From CAUZIB01 sp963578805 (GTDB lineage Bacteria > Acidobacteriota > Vicinamibacteria > Vicinamibacterales > UBA8438), in contig CAUZDY010000037.1 of assembly GCA_963578805.1 (NCBI GenBank), positions 1 through 27,796 of the forward strand: 27,796 nt of DNA, given 5' to 3'. Below the pieces are notes generated by a model. The model saw only the letters and a program-made list of their open reading frames with translations, did no database searches and was not told the DNA's origin. The first letter of the stretch is position 1. Every line of letters begins with the position of its first letter. The translations under genes were made by a program, and so were the position numbers. Shown here in pieces: positions 1 to 6,776 of this stretch.

Positions 1-173
1 TTGATTTGATCGAGCGGACTGTAGCTCTTCCGGTCATACCCCATGCTCGCCGTAAGGACGTTGTCGGTCTCGTTCGCGTCGTTGATCAGCTCTTCCGTCG
101 TTTGGGCTAGCCCCGCACCCGGCCATGTACTCAGTATCATCGCGATGATCGCCAGTAGCCAAAGGTTCTTCAT
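1..173 (-). CDS. PQQ-dependent alcohol dehydrogenase, N-terminal fragment (runs off left edge)
   Basis: Only the first 57 codons are present; the gene continues beyond base 1. The product starts with a clear signal peptide (hydrophobic residues 4-17, probable cleavage after GLA at about residue 23). The mature start then reads TTEELINDANETDNVLTASM, followed by GYDRKSYSPLDQI. A short helix followed by 'W/MGYDxxxYSPLxQIN' is the typical beginning of type I quinoprotein methanol/ethanol dehydrogenases, which oxidise alcohols in the periplasm with PQQ and pass electrons to cytochrome c. The ATG is preceded by CGGAGG at a normal distance, which fixes the start. Catalytic residues and the metal (Ca or lanthanide) site lie outside the window, so the substrate cannot be judged. 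A cytochrome c-PQQ protein lies nearby at 2332-4179. Confidence 0.8.
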   Translation of the reverse strand, partial: MKNLWLLAIIAMILSTWPGAGLAQTTEELINDANETDNVLTASMGYDRKSYSPLDQI

Positions 174-557
174 ATTCAGCCTCCGAGATTAGTTTTGTAC
201 TGGGCTCCAACCATCGCGACAACCACGGGCAAGTTACTATCGGGACAGTAGTCATTAACGCATGAAACTTGACTTTTCTTAGAGAAACCGACTTTAGCAG
301 ACCTTGATGGTAATTGTGGCTAATTTTGCGAAGGCACGCTCAGAGTTTGGCACTGGTCTCTCGTCGTCTACCGCCCTATCTTCATCTTCTTTCCATAACC
401 GATGTGCAGTGGTCATAAAGGACCGTAATTGTCTGACAGAACAGGCATTGCTGTCGCTCCTGCGAGTGCGTTACGCTCTGCAGGTCAAGCCTCGTTGAGA
501 CCGGCCACGCAGCTGTATACACACATCGCGTAGGAAGATTCGCGAGGGGGACAGATT
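174..557. other. Divergent intergenic region, no gene recognised
   Basis: This 384-base gap lies between the divergent quinoprotein and esterase genes and is more AT-rich than its surroundings in places (about 255-330 and 400-430). It must hold promoters for both directions. The only recognisable element is a weak plus-strand promoter at 495-521. A 64-codon frame at 304-498 has no ribosome binding site and a low-complexity Ser-rich translation, so I do not call it. No tRNA, repeat or pseudogene was recognised on either strand. Confidence 0.5.
495..521 (+). promoter_or_regulatory. Possible sigma-70 promoter of the esterase gene
   Basis: TTGAGA at 495-500 and TATACA at 516-521 resemble -35 and -10 boxes, but the spacer is 15 bases, shorter than the usual 16-18. 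A transcript would start near 528 and reach the esterase ATG at 558 after about 30 bases containing the GAGGGGG ribosome binding site. Judged by eye only. Confidence 0.3.
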
Positions 558-1700
558 ATGAAGCCAACCAGTAGTACGAAGTTGTCCGGCCTCGCTCTCG
601 CTCTCGTCATAGCGGCCGTATCCGCCACCGCCCAGAAGACAGCCCCTGGCCCCCTGGTTATCGCGCGCCAGGGGTATTTATTTGCCGGAGGCACGTACTC
701 GACCGTCGACGGACGGCAGGTGATGAGCGGGCAGCTTTATGCCGAGTTTCAGATTCCGGCCGATCGACGGCATCGATGGCCGGTCGTCATGGTTCATGGT
801 GGCTCACAGTCAGGGACCAATTTCACCGGCACACCGGATGGTCGTGAGGGCTGGGCACAATTCTTCTTGCGAGAAGGCTACGCGGTGTATGTGGTGGATC
901 AGCCGGGGCGTGGCCGAGCCGCGTATCAGGCTGACCTTTATCCGCCGTTGGGTCGCGTCGGCCTCGATGGTACTCAAGAGCGATTTGTCGCACCGGCGCG
1001 TTACAACCAGTGGCCGCAGGCGCGTCTCCATACGCAGTGGCCGGGCGAGGGTAAGCCTGGCGACCCGATCTTCGACCAGTTCTACGCCTCGCAGATGCCG
1101 TCGATTCGAGAGTTCACGTTTCAGCAGAGAGTGAACCGCGACGCTATCCTGGAGCTGCTGGAACAGATTGGTCCGGCGATTCTGCTCACTCACTCACAAT
1201 CCGGCGCCTTCGGTTGGCCCGTTGCAGACGCGCGGCCGGATCTTGTCAAGGCAATCGTGGCCGTTGAGCCGAATGGGCCGCCGTTTTTCCAGGATGTCGC
1301 GGTCGACACGAGGGCGCGGCCGTGGGGACCCACCAGCGTGCCACTCACCTATTCCCCACCCGCCGTGGATGCCTCGGAGCTGGCGATAGTTCGGCAGGAG
1401 ACACCAGATGGCCCAGACCTTGTTCGATGCTGGGCTCAGAAAGAACCGGCGCGGACGCTACCAAATCTGCAAAAGGTTCCGATTGTGGTCTTGACGGGCG
1501 AGGCCTCATATCATGCGCAGTACGATCACTGTACCGTGCAGCTACTGGAGCAGGCCGGTGTCCAGACTACATTTATCGAGCTGGCTGATATAGGACTCCG
1601 TGGCAACGGGCACATGATGATGCTCGAAAAGAACAACCTTGAGATCGCCGCCGTCATGACCGGGTGGCTGGACAAGGTGCTACCGGAAGGTAAGGAGTAG
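558..1700 (+). CDS. Secreted alpha/beta hydrolase, esterase-713-like
   Basis: This is a 380-residue serine esterase with a signal peptide (residues 1-26, cleavage likely after SATA). The order of motifs matches the Alcaligenes esterase 713 family: an oxyanion-loop region HGGSQSGTNF at 80-89, TPDGREGW at 92-99, DQPGRGR at 114-120, the nucleophile elbow THSQSG with Ser213, a Glu in AVEPNG (Glu237) and GNGHMMM with His352. In esterase 713 the acid of the triad is Glu rather than Asp, and that is what is seen here. The ATG at 558 follows GAGGGGG. Natural substrate is unknown; family members hydrolyse carboxylic esters, and the signal peptide places this one in the periplasm or outside. It is divergent from the quinoprotein at the left edge and ends next to a hairpin upstream of the cold-shock gene. 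Confidence 0.85.
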   Translation: MKPTSSTKLSGLALALVIAAVSATAQKTAPGPLVIARQGYLFAGGTYSTVDGRQVMSGQLYAEFQIPADRRHRWPVVMVHGGSQSGTNFTGTPDGREGWAQFFLREGYAVYVVDQPGRGRAAYQADLYPPLGRVGLDGTQERFVAPARYNQWPQARLHTQWPGEGKPGDPIFDQFYASQMPSIREFTFQQRVNRDAILELLEQIGPAILLTHSQSGAFGWPVADARPDLVKAIVAVEPNGPPFFQDVAVDTRARPWGPTSVPLTYSPPAVDASELAIVRQETPDGPDLVRCWAQKEPARTLPNLQKVPIVVLTGEASYHAQYDHCTVQLLEQAGVQTTFIELADIGLRGNGHMMMLEKNNLEIAAVMTGWLDKVLPEGKE

Positions 1701-1737
1701 GCGGGTAGGGTTCACTTAGGCACTCGCCCCCACTCCT
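1693..1737 (+). terminator. Imperfect hairpin at the esterase stop codon
   Basis: AGGAGT (1693-1698) pairs with ACTCCT (1732-1737), and inside it GGCG (1700-1703) pairs with CGCC (1725-1728), with a bulge between. The stem overlaps the esterase stop codon and ends 13 bases before the cold-shock -10 box. No U-tract follows, so intrinsic termination is doubtful. Confidence 0.25.
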
Positions 1738-1750
1738 GATACAGGAATCA

Positions 1751-1756
1751 TATAAT
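1751..1756 (+). promoter_or_regulatory. -10 box (TATAAT) of the cold-shock gene
   Basis: A perfect TATAAT lies 55 bases before the cold-shock ATG. No good -35 box stands at 16-18 bases upstream, so recognition may depend on an activator or on the -10 alone. The predicted leader of about 50 bases is shorter than that of the classical cspA mRNA. It ends in AGGAGA, a good ribosome binding site. Confidence 0.5.
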
Positions 1757-1811
1757 CCTCCCAGCTTCATCCAGGAGCCCATGGCTCTCAACGGCCATAG
1801 CAGGAGACGAA

Positions 1812-2018
1812 ATGGCAAGACTGAACGGGACAATCAAGCGAGTGATGAGTGACAAAGGTTTCGGATTCGTGGCGTCGGAAGCGGGCAACGAGTACTTTTT
1901 CCACCAGTCCGCCTGTAATGGCGTGCAGTTCTACGAACTCCGGGAAGGTCAGGCCGTGACTTTTGATGAGAGCGAGGGGCCGAAAGGTCCGCGCGCGGAA
2001 AACGTCTCTCTAGCCTGA
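1812..2018 (+). CDS. Cold-shock domain protein (CspA family)
   Basis: A 68-residue single cold-shock domain, the usual length for bacterial Csp proteins. It shows the RNP1-type motif KGFGFV at residues 15-20 and an RNP2-like stretch EYFFHQS at 27-33, both on the nucleic-acid binding face of the OB fold. It also has the conserved N-terminal G-T-I-K and the closing G-P-x-A-x-N-V. Such proteins bind single-stranded RNA and DNA and act as RNA chaperones. The first RNP2 position is Tyr-Phe-Phe-His rather than Val-Phe-Val-His, a mild variation. ATG follows AGGAGA by five bases. It is monocistronic: its own -10 box lies upstream and a gene-poor gap lies downstream. Whether it is cold-inducible cannot be told from sequence. 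Confidence 0.93.
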   Translation: MARLNGTIKRVMSDKGFGFVASEAGNEYFFHQSACNGVQFYELREGQAVTFDESEGPKGPRAENVSLA

Positions 2019-2331
2019 GAGAGTGTCTCTGTAAGCTGATTGTTTTCCCTCACTCTCGGGACCACGATCGCCGACCATTCCGCTGGCACCAAGACTGGCG
2101 AAGTGTCGTTTACAGATCGCTGCCTGGCGGCTAGGGTTCTGGTGTCCAGATGTCGGTCTCGGAGACGTAACCCGCCAGCCGAGCGAGCAGGCTGAATGAG
2201 CTGCCACGCGTTCCATCTTTCGCCGTTTACCGAGGTGCTCTTGATGACTTAAGAGCCGGCCGGACACGGTGTGGACCCCGGTGACGTGATTCGGTTCCGA
2301 CCGATCTGTGAGTCCCAGAGTGTGAGAATGT
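2019..2331. other. Gap between convergent genes, with a 20-base DinB-like remnant
   Basis: Between the cold-shock gene and the end of the quinoprotein gene I see no intact gene. Just after the csp stop, AGAGA-GTG-TCTCT (2018-2030) can form a five-pair hairpin without a U-tract. Bases 2112-2131 match exactly 20 bases of the DinB-family gene at 17776-17795 in inverted orientation. A minus-strand frame across 2010-2360 has no ribosome binding site and no recognisable motif. Confidence 0.5.
2112..2131 (+). repeat. 20-base exact match to the DinB gene at 17776-17795 (inverted)
   Basis: The 20 bases read in the sense direction of a DinB gene on the plus strand. In that frame they encode QIAAWR, the same residues (147-152) found in the DinB protein encoded at 17741-18232. 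Flanks on both sides do not align. Twenty identical bases is longer than expected by chance in a window of this size (about 15), so a small remnant of a lost DinB-like gene is possible. Convergence on a short conserved motif is the alternative. Confidence 0.4.
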
Positions 2332-4179
2332 CTATTCTGGCGAAAACGCCAAGAGGACATTCCCGGGGAGGATCGCCCCGTGATGCGAGTAGCCGGAATT
2401 TACAAACAACATCCCATCGACGACGACCGGTCCACCGTTGCTCATTGATCCACCGTTGGCCCTGATTCCGTTGATGGTTGTGAACTCTTTCGCCGTGTCG
2501 TACTCCCAGATGACCACACCAGTACTCGTCGAATAAGCCCGCAGTCGCCCGTCTATGGTTCCGGAGAACACCACTCCGGGGAGAACCGTGACGGCGGCCT
2601 TCTGTGACGGATGGCACGGAGACTTATCGATACAGCCCGCCCCTGGCACCTGCCACACTATGCGGCCGGTGGTAAGTTCTACCGCAGTTAATCCTCCTGA
2701 CGCACCGGGGTCGGAGGCCTCGTAATAGGCGTCTGCACCGTATATGTTTGTGCCATCGACGGCCGCCCCCCAGAAGACACCACCACCCAACCCCCCTTTC
2801 GCGACTCGCTGTTTCCACAGCATGGCTCCCCCGCGGTCGGGATCAAGAGCGTAGATCATGCCGTCCTTGTTCCCTGCGGCGATGAGTTGGCGCCCGTCAG
2901 CAAGGTCAACGAAAATTGGAGACCCAGGAAAATCAAGATCTGGCGCGTCTGCGTCAGGGCAGACGGCAGGATCACGGTCGGGTCGTCTGCAGTTGGCGTT
3001 CCAGATGTCGTTAGCCGTAATTTGGTGAATCCAACGGATTCCACCTGTCGTCAGGTCGATCGCCACAATGGCATCCGACGCATCGGTCGCCGGCGGAGAA
3101 AAATTATTGCCCGTTCCTACGTACAGCGTGTTGCGGTCACTGTCTATCGTTGGTGTGTTCCACACCGCTGCTCCCGATGGGCCGAAGAGCTGAGTGCCGA
3201 TACTATTCTTCACCGTGGGTTTAGCCGGTCGGTCGATCATGTAGGTCTTCCACACTTGCTGCCCAGTCTCTCGATCCAGCGCCACGATGCTTCCGCGGAA
3301 CTGACAGCATGGGTACCGAAGATCACCAACCTGTGACTCTTCGCGCGACGACACCGGTACATACAACCGTTCTCCGTAGAGCTGCGGTGCCCCGGTAATC
3401 GCGGCGTGTGGATACTCGTCGACCTCGACCTTCCAGCGAATCGTTCCGGACTCCGCATCAAGGGCATACACGTGTGCTGATTGATCACCAAAGTAGACGG
3501 TTTGTCCGCCATCGTCTCGTTGCTCCATGGTCAGAGCTGTCCGAATGCCGGCCTCGGCTTCCATGGTCCAGTGCACGCACCCTGTTTTGGCGTCGAGCAC
3601 GTAGATGTCACCCTCAGCCGTTGCAATGTAGACACGCCCTTTGCTCACCGTCGGTTGCGTTCCAGCCGAACTTGCTCTCGGTAGCCCGAAGGCCCACTTT
3701 AGTGTGAGACGCGGCACATCGGCCGCCGACATTCCAGACGACTCGGCCGATTGGAAACGTCGGTTGGTGACTGCGTTGCCCCACCCGCTCCATGCTGAAC
3801 GAGACGCCGGAGCCGACCTGTCGGTGGCGCCGTCGCAAAACGCCGATGTAGGCATGACGTCGACAGTTCTGGTTGGCAGTGCCCGCCCCGTTAGATACTC
3901 GGCAATGGAGCGACGTTGGGCGTGGCTTCGCTCTGCCGCCTGTCTCCGCATCGCACCCGTTTCGAGTGCCTGGAGGATCTGTTCGGGCCGCATCTGGCCT
4001 AAAACGTCGCGGGTCGGCGCGCCTGGATCGGCTGGATCGTGGCAGGTGGAACAGTAGGTCTTGAACAGCGCCGCGCCATCCTGGGCGGATGAGAGACCGG
4101 GTATGGTCAATACAACCAACGCGAGAAAAGAAAGAACGGCCGCGAGGCGCCGGGTGGTCAGGTGTGTGACTGACACCAT
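2332..4179 (-). CDS. Cytochrome c-PQQ quinoprotein dehydrogenase (polyvinyl-alcohol-dehydrogenase-like)
   Basis: A 615-residue exported quinohaemoprotein. I start it at the ATG at 4179, which has TTGGAG upstream and opens directly into a signal peptide (LAAVLSFLALVVL, cleavage near SSA-Q at 32-33). The frame extends 32 codons further upstream, but that extension would bury the signal peptide. A small class I cytochrome c domain follows, with CSTCH (Cys43, Cys46, His47) and a probable Met ligand at GAM (77). The rest, from about residue 130, is a beta-propeller of PQQ repeats (YVLDAKTGCVHW, VYALDAESGTIRW, IVALDRETGQQVW and more) with an adjacent Cys-Cys pair (291-292) as in quinoprotein alcohol dehydrogenases. 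An N-terminal haem before the propeller is the arrangement of polyvinyl alcohol dehydrogenase, whereas type II alcohol dehydrogenases carry it at the C-terminus. The substrate is probably a secondary or polymeric alcohol, but this is not proven. Confidence 0.85.
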   Translation of the reverse strand: MVSVTHLTTRRLAAVLSFLALVVLTIPGLSSAQDGAALFKTYCSTCHDPADPGAPTRDVLGQMRPEQILQALETGAMRRQAAERSHAQRRSIAEYLTGRALPTRTVDVMPTSAFCDGATDRSAPASRSAWSGWGNAVTNRRFQSAESSGMSAADVPRLTLKWAFGLPRASSAGTQPTVSKGRVYIATAEGDIYVLDAKTGCVHWTMEAEAGIRTALTMEQRDDGGQTVYFGDQSAHVYALDAESGTIRWKVEVDEYPHAAITGAPQLYGERLYVPVSSREESQVGDLRYPCCQFRGSIVALDRETGQQVWKTYMIDRPAKPTVKNSIGTQLFGPSGAAVWNTPTIDSDRNTLYVGTGNNFSPPATDASDAIVAIDLTTGGIRWIHQITANDIWNANCRRPDRDPAVCPDADAPDLDFPGSPIFVDLADGRQLIAAGNKDGMIYALDPDRGGAMLWKQRVAKGGLGGGVFWGAAVDGTNIYGADAYYEASDPGASGGLTAVELTTGRIVWQVPGAGCIDKSPCHPSQKAAVTVLPGVVFSGTIDGRLRAYSTSTGVVIWEYDTAKEFTTINGIRANGGSMSNGGPVVVDGMLFVNSGYSHHGAILPGNVLLAFSPE

Positions 4180-4250
4180 ATCAATCTCCAATGTGTGAGC
4201 AGGGAAGTAAAATAGCCACCCTCCGAGTCCGTGTCCGAAGAAGATCTTAG

Positions 4251-4430
4251 ATGAATTGCCCATACCTTTCGTCACTGAGTAGTCTTGGAGTTGTGGTTGC
4301 GGTGCTGCTGTTGATGCCGTCCGGTGTCGGGAGGGTCGACGCCTGCCCGTGCAGTTTGGGGCACCCCTACCTCCAGGTGGATTTAGACCAGCTTATCCGA
4401 GACGTTCCAGTAGACCGTGCCGGCGTCTGA
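4251..4430 (+). CDS. Possible 59-residue exported Cys-containing peptide
   Basis: This small frame is divergent from the quinoprotein, 71 bases from its start. The translation opens with a plausible signal peptide: SSLGVVVAVLLLMPSG at residues 10-25, then VGRVDA. After the likely cleavage site it continues CPCSLGHPYLQVDLDQ and ends LIRDVPVDRAGV. A weak GAAGAAG stands upstream of the ATG. The hydrophobic core followed by a CPC motif is what makes it worth listing. No family is recognised. It could equally be the first part of a broken secreted protein or a chance frame. It does not overlap the real quinoprotein coding region. Confidence 0.3.
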   Translation: MNCPYLSSLSSLGVVVAVLLLMPSGVGRVDACPCSLGHPYLQVDLDQLIRDVPVDRAGV

Positions 4431-4448
4431 CGGGTCTATCTCCGGCGA

Positions 4449-6266
4449 TCACGTGCTTCGGCTCGGAGACGCGAAATCGAGTCCGACGGCATGCATCAAG
4501 GCCAGTGCATTGCCATGCGTCGCTTTGCCCTGCCTCAACCTATAGTCAAACGACAGCTTACTTTCCACTAGTTGGTCTTCGAAGTGAACATTGGTGCCCC
4601 GATCTCCTAGACGTTCGCCGATCGCCGCCAGCGCTAGGTCGTGGGTTGTGACAATGCCCACCGCGCCGCAATCCACCAGGAATTCGAGGACTCCATGCGC
4701 ACCCTCAACCCGGTCGTGAGAGTTAGTGCCATGAAAGAGTTCATCCATGAGAAAGAGCAACGGGACCGATCCTTGAGCGATTTCGACCAGATGCTTGATT
4801 CGTAAAATCTCTGCGTAAAACTTGGAGAGTCCGGAGAGCAAGGAGTCCTGGACATGGAGTGTCCCCCCGATGGCGACCGGTGAAAGCCGGAGGGATCTGG
4901 CGCGCACGGGTGCGCCCGCGAGGGCAAGCACTCCGTTGACCCCAACCGTGCGTAGCAAGGTCGTCTTGCCCGACATGTTTGAGCCGCTCACCACTATGAG
5001 CTGAGGGGTCGCACCTAAACGTACATCGTTGGGGACCGCCGCTTCTTGTGGAAGTAACGGGTGAGCTAGCTGCTCGGCGTCATACACCGGCCGGTCAGTC
5101 TGATCGACTAGCTCGGGAAACGGGTGATCGGGATGTTCGAAACGGTACATCGCGAAAGCCGCTAGCGCTTCGTACTCTCCGACAACGTTCAACCAGCATT
5201 CGATCGAAGGACCGTGGTGTCGACGCCAGGCTTCGACGCCTGCTGCACACTGAACACCCCACAGGACAGCGGCGGCGACAGGTGCGAAGAAGATGTTGTG
5301 CTGCCAGTCGTGCATCTGGAGGAGCCAGTCGAGGCGCCGGACCGCGACAGGCGGCTTGGCATGCTCCGCATCGAGAACGGACTGAAGCTTCCGCAGTCGG
5401 TGGGCGTCGTACGATTCGGAATGAAGCCGTTCAAGAATAGCTGCCAGCATCCCCAGCTCGCGTGAGGGCTCGGCGCTACCGTGCAAGACGCGGCTGACCG
5501 ACCGGTGTAGTACCAGCGCCAGTGTCGCGTTGATCAGCAGTACAGCGAACGGGATGAAGCCGGGCAGGAAGCCGAAGCCCCACGCCGCGACAGTAAGGAC
5601 GAAACCGGTGGCGAGGCCCGATGCTACGATTCTGAGCCAGCCGCCGTTGAGGAGGCTAGGCGCGGTCGCCCATTGCACTAATGACGTCGAATTGATACTG
5701 CGCCGCGTATCGGCTCCGAGGGTATAGAGATCCTCCAGGAGGTGGGGTCGACCGGCGAGGTCATCGACGGCAGCCTGACGGGTGCGAATGGTAAGTGGTT
5801 CGGCCGCGTGCAGAAGCCACGCGGCAAGAGTTTCCTCACCGGTGGTTGTCTGAGCCGTGCTGAGGAGCTGAAACAGAGACCCGTCGCCAAAGAGATCGAG
5901 GTCATTGGAGTATTGATGGGTATCGTTGATGAAACGCTCACCGGTTTCACCTGAGCCCGCCCAGCGGTCTTCGAGACGGGCCAAGCCGCGTTCGTACCAC
6001 TCGACGGCCCGAGACGCAGCTTCGTGAGACCTGATTGCGTCGTCGTGGATCCGGATAAGGATTACGAAGGTCACTGAGGGAACCAGCAACCACCAGCCGC
6101 TGATGGAACCTTGCCAGAAGGCTGTCCAAGCCACCGCGATGAAGACGACGACGAGAAGCAGTCGCCCGTAACTCAGCCGCCGATCCGTCTTGTCAAGTTG
6201 CGCTTCGGTGATCTTGCGGTTCGCGAGCGTCGTCGTGTGATGCTGATGCGGGTCGCGACGCTGCAC
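4449..6266 (-). CDS. Membrane-anchored MutS-like ATPase
   Basis: A 605-residue protein with a MutS-type ATPase at its C-terminus. Visible motifs are Walker A GSNMSGKTT (428-436), the DSLLSGLSKFYAE signature segment (474-486), Walker B LLFLMDELFHGTN (503-515) and a TTHD switch (540-543). The N-terminal half has no mismatch-recognition domain. It has a hydrophobic pair at about 35-72 and a second pair at about 212-255, so the protein is probably membrane-bound with the ATPase in the cytoplasm. A middle helical part (about 265-400) corresponds to the MutS core/lever region. True mismatch repair MutS is soluble and about 850 residues, so a different role is likely. The GTG start at 6266 is preceded by AGGTAGG; no better start is seen. 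The N-terminus is His- and Thr-rich. Function unknown beyond ATP-driven conformational change, possibly on nucleic acid. Confidence 0.85.
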   Translation of the reverse strand: MQRRDPHQHHTTTLANRKITEAQLDKTDRRLSYGRLLLVVVFIAVAWTAFWQGSISGWWLLVPSVTFVILIRIHDDAIRSHEAASRAVEWYERGLARLEDRWAGSGETGERFINDTHQYSNDLDLFGDGSLFQLLSTAQTTTGEETLAAWLLHAAEPLTIRTRQAAVDDLAGRPHLLEDLYTLGADTRRSINSTSLVQWATAPSLLNGGWLRIVASGLATGFVLTVAAWGFGFLPGFIPFAVLLINATLALVLHRSVSRVLHGSAEPSRELGMLAAILERLHSESYDAHRLRKLQSVLDAEHAKPPVAVRRLDWLLQMHDWQHNIFFAPVAAAVLWGVQCAAGVEAWRRHHGPSIECWLNVVGEYEALAAFAMYRFEHPDHPFPELVDQTDRPVYDAEQLAHPLLPQEAAVPNDVRLGATPQLIVVSGSNMSGKTTLLRTVGVNGVLALAGAPVRARSLRLSPVAIGGTLHVQDSLLSGLSKFYAEILRIKHLVEIAQGSVPLLFLMDELFHGTNSHDRVEGAHGVLEFLVDCGAVGIVTTHDLALAAIGERLGDRGTNVHFEDQLVESKLSFDYRLRQGKATHGNALALMHAVGLDFASPSRST

Positions 6267-6350
6267 ACACTCAGCCTACCTGATCCCAGGGGCCAGGGTT
6301 TCGCTTCTGGGCGATTGGCAAGCTTGAGTCGTGTAGGTAAGACGAAGTGG

Positions 6351-6710
6351 CTATGGGGCTAACTTGATCGTTGAGACTTCGATGACCAGTTGGCCACCGT
6401 TGTCACTCGTTTCTCCGGTGGCTTCGACCTGCTCGGCCATCAGTTCAGCGAGCTTCTCACCATTGTGCGCGATCCAATCGCCGGTGATGGTATAGAGGCC
6501 ATCGTCGGTAAGAATGCCAACTGGGTCGCCGTTCCGCGCGCACCGCACCATGCAGGCAACGTGTTCGTCACTTGGACTGGTGTTGCCGAGGTGGGAACCA
6601 CAACCGGCTTCGACAAGTAGGCCAGAGACGGTGGTTTCAGCCGCCGCACCGGGCATGCCTAGCGCGGCCACGCAGCCTACCACGGTCAACAAAATCAGAA
6701 GTGTTCGCAT
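6351..6710 (-). CDS. Small secreted Cys-containing protein, function unknown
   Basis: A 119-residue product with a clear signal peptide (LLILLTVVGCVAALGMPGAAA, cleavage near residue 24). The mature part has the layout VSGLLVEAGCG, then a DEHVACMVRC segment (His50, Cys53, Cys57), then GDPVGILTDDGLYTITGDW, and finally EATGETSDNGGQLVIEVSTIK. A Cys near the start, a C-x3-C before 'G-x-P-V-G-hydrophobic-T-D-D-G', and a closing 'V-x-V-T-G ... I-x-V-x-x-I' is a pattern I associate with small OB-fold-like periplasmic proteins common in Acidobacteriota; no function is established to my knowledge. Three cysteines could form one disulfide plus a free thiol or bind metal. No clear ribosome binding site precedes the ATG at 6710, so the start rests on the signal peptide. 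It lies between the MutS-like and antiporter genes on the same strand. Confidence 0.7.
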   Translation of the reverse strand: MRTLLILLTVVGCVAALGMPGAAAETTVSGLLVEAGCGSHLGNTSPSDEHVACMVRCARNGDPVGILTDDGLYTITGDWIAHNGEKLAELMAEQVEATGETSDNGGQLVIEVSTIKLAP

Positions 6711-6776
6711 CTGTTACGTATATGTTGCCGCGGCCGCGGCTGTCAAGTAGCGAAGCGAGGCAACCGACCGATACGA

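Noticed and set aside
304..498. 64-codon plus-strand frame upstream of the esterase
   Set aside because: No ribosome binding site, Ser-rich low-complexity translation, no motif.
2010..2360. 116-codon minus-strand frame between csp and the quinoprotein end
   Set aside because: It overlaps the ends of both neighbouring genes, has no ribosome site and its composition is that of a shadow frame.
4180..4275. N-terminal extension of the cytochrome c-PQQ protein
   Set aside because: It would put 32 residues before a complete signal peptide. The inner ATG at 4179 has a good ribosome site.
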